Made by a program: the position numbers and the translations under genes | NCBI GenBank assembly: GCA_003116975.1 | Contig: BGKB01000022.1 | Span: 434,001 to 498,000 of the forward strand | DNA: 64,000 nucleotides | Source of the DNA: Aurantiochytrium sp. KH105 | Lineage: Eukaryota; Sar; Bigyra; Thraustochytrida; Thraustochytriidae | Direction of reading: 5' to 3' | Part shown: positions 59,379 to 64,000 of the stretch, one piece after another | Numbering within the stretch: the first letter of the stretch is position 1 | How the letters are laid out: the number at the start of each line of letters is the position of its first letter | The notes under the pieces: generated by a model | Database searches by the model: none | Told to the model about the DNA's origin: nothing | What the model saw: only the letters and a program-made list of their open reading frames with translations

Positions 59379-61871
59379 ATGCTGCGCGCGGGCGCGGCGG
59401 CGAGGCTGGCCGCGCGGACGCGAGCGGCGGCGGCGACGCGGAGCGCGGCGACCTCCCGGGGCTTGGCGACGACGACCACGACGACGACGGCGGCAGCGGC
59501 GACGCGGAGGAGCGCGCTGGAGGGGGTCGCGGCGCGGAGAACAGGCGTGCTGGGCGCGAGCGAGGCGCTGCTGAGGCACGGAGGCGGCGTGCAGCAGGGC
59601 GGGCTGGGCCAGCACAAGCGCTGGCAGCACGGAGGACCCCCGGGACAGCCCTGGGTCGCGCCCGGCGCGACGCGCAAGGGCGAGAGCCTGAAAAAGTATG
59701 GCGTGGACCTGACGGAGCGCGCCAAGGAGGGCAAGCTGGACCCGGTCATCGGACGCGAGGCCGAGCTGCGCCGCGTCATCCAGGTCATTTCGAGGCGAAC
59801 CAAGAACAACCCCGTGCTCATCGGCAACCCTGGCACAGGCAAGACCGCTGTGGCCGAGCTCGTCGCGCAGCGCATCTGGTCGGGCGAGGTGCCCGACTCG
59901 CTCAAGGACAAGCAGGTCATCTCGCTGGATCTTGCCGCACTCGTAGCAGGCGCCAAGTTCCGCGGAGAGTTCGAGGAGCGTCTCAAGGCTGTCCTCAAGG
60001 ACGTCGAGGAGAGTGACGGCAAGGTTATCCTCTTTATTGATGAGCTGCACATGCTCATGGGTGCTGGCGGCGGCGACGGCTCGGTGAGCGCCGCGAACAT
60101 TCTCAAGCCCGCTCTGGCGCGCGGCGAGCTCCGCTGCATCGGTGCCACCACCCTCGATGAGTACCGGCAGTACGTCGAGAAGGACGCGGCTCTGGCGCGT
60201 CGCTTCCAGCCCGTGCTCGTCGACGAGCCTAGTGTCGAAGACACGATCAGCATTCTTCGTGGCCTCAAGGAAAAGTATGAGATCCATCATGGCGTGACCA
60301 TCAAGGATGAGGCGCTCGTGGCTGCGGCCACGCTCGCTGACCGATACCTCACAGACCGTAAGATGCCTGACAAGGCAATCGATCTCGTCGACGAGGCCGC
60401 TAGTCGCCTTCGCATGCAGCAAGAGTCCAAGCCGGAGCCGATCTGGAAGCTGGAGCGCGACATTGTTACGCGGCGCATTGAGCTCGAGGCCCTCAAGAAG
60501 GAGACGGACCCTGGCTCGGTGGATCGGCGCAAGAAGATCCAGACGGACGTTGATAAGATGGAAGCAGAGTTGAAAAAGCTGAGCGACGAGTGGCAGTCCG
60601 AAAAGGATCGCCTCGAGGAGGTCAAGGGCGCCAAATCCCGTCTCGAAGAGGCCAAGCTCGAGCTCGAGCGCGCGCAAAAGGGCGGTAATTTTGAGCGAGC
60701 TGGTGAGCTGCGATTCAGCATCATCCCGGACCTTGAAGCCAAGGCCGCTCGCGAGGATGATGCCAAGCTCGAGGCTAAGCCCGCCTCCGGATCTCAAATG
60801 CTCGAGGACGCCGTCACGCGCGATCTCATTACCCAAGTTGTGGCCCATGCGACTGGTATTCCCGTGACCTCGCTCATGCATGGCGAGCGCGAGAAGCTTC
60901 TGCACCTCGATGAGACTTTGCGCGAGCGCATTGTGGGCCAGGACGAGGCCATTGACGCCGTCTCGGACTGCATCCGTCAAAGCCGCGCCGGCCTTCACGG
61001 CCACGACAGACCACAGGGTGTCTTTCTCTTTCTTGGACCCACGGGCGTGGGCAAGACGGAGTCCGTCAAGGCACTTGCGAACGCACTCTTTGACGATGAG
61101 TCGGCGATCTGCCGCATCGATATGTCCGAGTACATGGAGAAGCATTCGGTGTCGCGTCTCATTGGTGCGCCCCCTGGCTACGTGGGCTACGAGGAAGGCG
61201 GTACGCTCACCGAGGCGGTACGCCGTAAGCCGTACCAGATTATTCTGCTCGACGAGTTTGAAAAGGCGCATCGCGATGTCTCCAACATTCTTCTCCAACT
61301 CTTTGACGAGGGAAGGCTTACGGACTCGCACGGCCGCACGGTTGACTTTCGCAACACGATTGTCATCATGACTTCCAACTTGGGCAGCGACGTCTTGGCG
61401 ACGCACACTGCCACCGCCGAGGACGAGCAGGTCCGCGATTTGGTCATGGACCGTGTGCGATCCTTCTTCTCTCCGGAGCTCTTGAACCGCGTCGACGAAA
61501 TTTCCATCTTCAACCGCCTGCGCCGCCAGGACATGGACCGCATCGTTGAGATCCAGCTCAACGAGATCAAGCAGCGTCTGGCGGACGATCGCAACATCAC
61601 TCTTGATGTTGCGCCCGAGGCTGTCGAGTGGCTCGCCGAAGCTGCTTATGACCCTGCCTACGGCGCGCGGCCTCTTCGTCGCGTCATCCAGCGCAAGGTG
61701 CTTTCGCCCATGGCTACCAAGCTGCTCAAGGGTGACATTCTCGATGCTTCGCACATCTCGATTGCTCCCTCTGCTGACGGTGCGAGTCTCGACATTACTG
61801 TCGAGGCCAAGCCGCCTGCCGTTGGGGACGAAGATGACGCCCGTGCTGATTCGCCGGCGACCATGCCATGA
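59379..61871 (+). CDS. Mitochondrial ClpB/Hsp78-type AAA+ disaggregase
   Basis: 830 residues. Ring-forming unfoldase that rescues aggregated proteins with Hsp70. A presequence-like leader of about 90 residues (Arg/Ala/Thr-rich, acid-poor: [20 protein letters not shown]) leads straight into AAA-1 (Walker A GNPGTGKT at 149-156, DELHMLMG). A middle-domain coiled coil (about 410-510) and AAA-2 (GPTGVGKT at 553-560, LLDEFEKAH) follow, ending in the D2-small domain. The N-terminal Clp-N repeat domain is absent, as in yeast Hsp78, so the mitochondrial form is likely. No ClpP-binding IGF/L loop is apparent. Start at ATG 59379; the longer frame upstream is not used. Confidence 0.94.
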   Translation: MLRAGAAARLAARTRAAAATRSAATSRGLATTTTTTTAAAATRRSALEGVAARRTGVLGASEALLRHGGGVQQGGLGQHKRWQHGGPPGQPWVAPGATRKGESLKKYGVDLTERAKEGKLDPVIGREAELRRVIQVISRRTKNNPVLIGNPGTGKTAVAELVAQRIWSGEVPDSLKDKQVISLDLAALVAGAKFRGEFEERLKAVLKDVEESDGKVILFIDELHMLMGAGGGDGSVSAANILKPALARGELRCIGATTLDEYRQYVEKDAALARRFQPVLVDEPSVEDTISILRGLKEKYEIHHGVTIKDEALVAAATLADRYLTDRKMPDKAIDLVDEAASRLRMQQESKPEPIWKLERDIVTRRIELEALKKETDPGSVDRRKKIQTDVDKMEAELKKLSDEWQSEKDRLEEVKGAKSRLEEAKLELERAQKGGNFERAGELRFSIIPDLEAKAAREDDAKLEAKPASGSQMLEDAVTRDLITQVVAHATGIPVTSLMHGEREKLLHLDETLRERIVGQDEAIDAVSDCIRQSRAGLHGHDRPQGVFLFLGPTGVGKTESVKALANALFDDESAICRIDMSEYMEKHSVSRLIGAPPGYVGYEEGGTLTEAVRRKPYQIILLDEFEKAHRDVSNILLQLFDEGRLTDSHGRTVDFRNTIVIMTSNLGSDVLATHTATAEDEQVRDLVMDRVRSFFSPELLNRVDEISIFNRLRRQDMDRIVEIQLNEIKQRLADDRNITLDVAPEAVEWLAEAAYDPAYGARPLRRVIQRKVLSPMATKLLKGDILDASHISIAPSADGASLDITVEAKPPAVGDEDDARADSPATMP

Positions 61872-62187
61872 AATGCCTAGCCTCTGCCAAATTGTAGAAA
61901 AGAATGTTTTTGGATTAGAATCGATTACTGGTAGAACTCGGACTTTCAAGTTGGATTGATAGAAGAAGAAGAAGAAGAAGAAGAAGGAGAGGTCGCTTGT
62001 AGGTTTACTTCTCGTCCTTTTCGACTGCCAATGTTCTTGATTCCGAGGATGATAAGAGAAATGGTCAAGAATCGGCACATACTTCTTCATCAACCATGGC
62101 AAACAGCGAAAAGCGCTTTGGCATCGAAGCAAAGCTCGTGCGGGCTCGCGCGAAGGCTGGCCTTGCTGACAGAGACACGGCGACGCC
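61872..62187. other. Spacer between ClpB and the dehydrogenase
   Basis: 316 bp with a GAA triplet run (about 61962-61987). Holds the ClpB 3' flank and the dehydrogenase promoter. No gene is seen. Confidence 0.6.
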
Positions 62188-63054
62188 ATGGGCGGCCTGC
62201 TGAGCAGCAGCGTTGCTGCAGATGAGTTCTCCGGCAAGACGGTCTGGGTCGTCGGCGCGAGCTCGGGCATTGGAGAGGCCATGGCTGAGGCGTACTACCA
62301 ACGAGGTGCCAAGGTTATCGTCTCGGCGCGGCGCGAGCAGGCGCTCGAGGACCTCGTGCAGCGAATGAAAAGCAGTCCCGCCGCGCCTGGCGCTGACGCC
62401 AAGGCACTCGTCGTCGACACGGCGGATCTCGATAAAGCCAAGGCGAACGCGGAGGCCGCACTCGAGGCCTTTGGCCCTATTGACGTGGTCGTGCTGAGCG
62501 CAGGAATCAGCAATCGCGGATCCGTGGCGGACACTGACATCAGCGTGGAGCAGCGACTGTTTCAGGTCAACTTCTTTGGCACGGTGGCAATTACCAAGGC
62601 GATGTTGCCCCATTTCTTCGAGCATGGCAGCGGATGCTTTGTTGTCGTGAGCAGTGTACAGGGACTCATGGGGCTTCCGCAGCGCGCTCCGTACGCAGCC
62701 TCCAAGCATGCGCTGCACGGATACTTTGAGTCGCTGCGCGCCGAGGTCGCCCACAAAAATGTGGCAGTGCACATTGTTTGCCCTGGGTACGTCAAGACGG
62801 ACCTCTCCAACAGGGCGCTCACGACCAGTGCGTCGGCGGAGTACGCCAAGACGGATGAGACGACAGCGTCTGGATTCGAGCCCAAATATGTAGCGGAGCG
62901 CTCGCTGACCGAAATCAAGAACAAGAAGGAGTATATTGTCATTGCGCAGACTAAGGCCGTTCTCGCACTTTGGCTTCGCAAGCATTTCCCAAGTGTGCTG
63001 CGCAAAATTATGAACGCCCGAGGCAAGGCTGCAGACACTGCGCACGCTGCTTAG
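62188..63054 (+). CDS. Short-chain dehydrogenase/reductase (DHRS7-like)
   Basis: 288 residues, classical SDR. The cofactor motif is GASSGIG (24-30), followed by ARR in the place that favours NADP(H); SAGIS replaces NNAG. The catalytic Ser is in VVSSVQG and YAASK is the Tyr-x3-Lys motif. After the core comes PGYVKTDLS. The C-terminus resembles DHRS7-type membrane-associated enzymes (a hydrophobic TKAVLALWLRKHFPSVLRKIM helix). The MGG start is a possible myristoylation site. The substrate is unknown. The end of this gene is partly duplicated just downstream. Confidence 0.9.
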   Translation: MGGLLSSSVAADEFSGKTVWVVGASSGIGEAMAEAYYQRGAKVIVSARREQALEDLVQRMKSSPAAPGADAKALVVDTADLDKAKANAEAALEAFGPIDVVVLSAGISNRGSVADTDISVEQRLFQVNFFGTVAITKAMLPHFFEHGSGCFVVVSSVQGLMGLPQRAPYAASKHALHGYFESLRAEVAHKNVAVHIVCPGYVKTDLSNRALTTSASAEYAKTDETTASGFEPKYVAERSLTEIKNKKEYIVIAQTKAVLALWLRKHFPSVLRKIMNARGKAADTAHAA

Positions 63055-63312
63055 AGCTTGTCGTCATAAAAAAAGCCTTGCCCTGACTGGTCGAAGAGCG
63101 AATTTTGGATTTTGTAAGATTCTGTTGAGATTGAGCTTGAGATCCTGCGCAAAACTATATGAACGCCCAGGGCAAGGCCCAGAGCAAGGCCGCGGACATT
63201 GCGCACTCCAATTGGAGCTTCTCATCGTCGAGAGCCTTCCCCTGACTGGCTGATGAATAAATTTTGGCTTTTGTAATAGGCCTCGCTTTTTTGTTGAGAG
63301 CTTGAGAACCTC
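63000..63312 (+). repeat. Tandem partial duplication of the SDR 3' end
   Basis: Copy 1 (63000-63146) holds the last codons and 3' flank of the dehydrogenase gene. Copy 2 (63147-63312) repeats GCGCAAAA..TATGAACGCCC, AGGCAAGGC, GACA(C/T)TGCGCAC, CTTCCCCTGACTGG, ATTTTGG and the TTGAGAGCTTGAGA end with many substitutions and small insertions. Copy 2 has no open frame of its own and is a dead fragment. Confidence 0.85.
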
Positions 63313-63495
63313 ATGGCTGTTTTTGAAATATTCCTGGCATTGGTGCGCCGTCAACAGCAGTCGTACTCCACGGAGCATTCCTTCTTGCTTGTTTTATTTT
63401 CAGAATGGAGCGTGTATGCTTCGACGTTGAAAACCGATACTTGGTTTGTCTTCTGAATTGAAACGCTTCAATGATTATCCCTGGCTTGACGAGTC

Positions 63496-63565
<70 letters not shown>

Positions 63566-63909
63566 CTGGCTGGCCTACTGGCTGGCCTACGAGATCGGGA
63601 AGAAGGTAGGCACCTGCAAGCAACCAATCTCCTTCATTTGAGTGTCTCGTCTTTGCGAAATGTAAATTTCTATTCCTTCCCCTTCTTCTTATTCTTCGCG
63701 CACCCAACTTGTGCGAAAAATTGCGCTTCGTGCGTTTCTCTGCGCCTGTTGGGCGCCACTACTCGTGCGGAGGAAAGAAATGATTCGAATGGGAAAGATG
63801 ACTTTTTTTGGAGGTTAGAAGGAGGCAATCGAATGCGACCAAGTGCAACGAGGCGCAACGGAATGAGAAGGGCCTGGCGTTGTCGTTGTGGTGTGACAAC
63901 GAATGGTAC
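63055..63909. other. Convergent spacer at the right edge
   Basis: 855 bp between the dehydrogenase stop and the partial minus-strand gene. It holds the partial SDR duplication and a long (GGCT)n tract. Open frames over the tract are repeat-driven. Confidence 0.55.
63496..63561. repeat. (GGCT)n tetranucleotide tract
   Basis: About 16 tandem GGCT units, degenerating to GGCCGACTGGCTGGCC on the right. Highly unstable type of microsatellite. Confidence 0.95.
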
Positions 63910-64000
63910 TTAATTTTTGTCAAACGATTCTTCTGAGGATTCCGACCCGGAATCGTCGATATCCTCTGCCTTGGGCTCTTCGGAATTCTCTGCCGTGAGC
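63910..64000 (-). CDS. C-terminal end of a gene running off the right edge (partial)
   Basis: On the minus strand the last 29 codons are open to the window edge and end in TAA at 63910-63912. They code an acidic Ser/Glu/Asp tail (LTAENSEEPKAEDIDDSGSE, then SSEESFDKN). Composition is that of a real acidic tail, as in histone chaperones and many nuclear proteins; the family cannot be told from 29 residues. No alternative open frame competes in this stretch. Confidence 0.55.
   Translation of the reverse strand, partial: LTAENSEEPKAEDIDDSGSESSEESFDKN

Noticed and set aside
59160-62282. A 1040-codon open frame on the minus strand opposite ClpB
   Set aside because: It is the antisense shadow of a conserved gene in GC-rich DNA. 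Its translation has no family features and the plus strand codes an intact disaggregase.
3853-63285. TAGGCC/GGCCTA and AGGCCT hexamers recurring in many 3' flanks and spacers
   Set aside because: I listed about 14 TAGGCC/GGCCTA in non-coding DNA, but chance alone predicts about ten in 20 kb and some lie in coding sequence. Not enriched enough to claim a signal.
63446-63913. A 155-codon frame with Trp-Leu-Ala-Gly repeats
   Set aside because: It is created by the (GGCT)n tract, which is open in several frames on both strands.
1-64000. Search for tRNA, rRNA, transposon or viral sequences
   Set aside because: No cloverleaf with a proper T-arm, no transposase, reverse transcriptase, integrase or capsid-like frame, and no terminal repeats were recognised by eye.

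Overview
The window is 64 kb of nuclear DNA from a gene-dense, GC-rich, intron-poor single-celled eukaryote. RRN3, longin R-SNARE, topoisomerase II, CDC37, EI24 and IFT81 show that it is eukaryotic. IFT81 implies a life stage with flagella. Long single-exon genes, compact spacers and a secreted VWA/PAN protein with APTDAPTEAPT-type repeats suggest a stramenopile, most likely a thraustochytrid (Labyrinthulomycetes). That placement is inference; no rRNA or other marker gene is present. Two single-N positions (17709 and 55217) look like assembly joins.

Layout. 1-10 kb: RRN3 (+), a VWA/PAN surface protein (-) and a serine carboxypeptidase (-). 10-20 kb: a membrane-anchored protein with two kinase domains (+), an F-box/LRR protein (-), homoserine O-acetyltransferase (-) and a VAMP7-like SNARE (+). 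20-35 kb: a TPR protein (+), a Zwilch-like kinetochore protein (-), a multi-exon LRR-Roc-COR-TIR protein (-), DNA topoisomerase II (+) and a divergent protein kinase (-). 35-50 kb: CDC37 with an extra N-terminal domain (+), a BAHD-type acyltransferase (-), an ABCG half transporter (+), IFT81 (+), EI24 (-), a hotdog thioesterase (-) and a membrane-tethered 2-oxoglutarate oxygenase (-). 50-64 kb: a three-repeat nuclear-type protein (+), a GT61 glycosyltransferase (-), an unknown two-exon gene (+), a large disordered LRR protein (+), mitochondrial ClpB/Hsp78 (+), a short-chain dehydrogenase (+), and the last codons of a minus-strand gene at the right edge.

Most genes are unrelated housekeeping neighbours. 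Convergent pairs are 140-380 bp apart, while divergent pairs share GC-rich promoters of 0.4-1.4 kb. The most unusual items are three. First, a Raf/TKL-like kinase and a MEK-like kinase lie in one transmembrane polypeptide. Second, an LRR-ROCO protein ends in a TIR domain instead of a kinase, and each of its seven LRRs is encoded by its own 84-nt exon with the same phase. Third, a CDC37 carries an N-terminal domain absent from the animal and fungal proteins. No transposons, viral elements, tRNA or rRNA genes, or CRISPR arrays were recognised.
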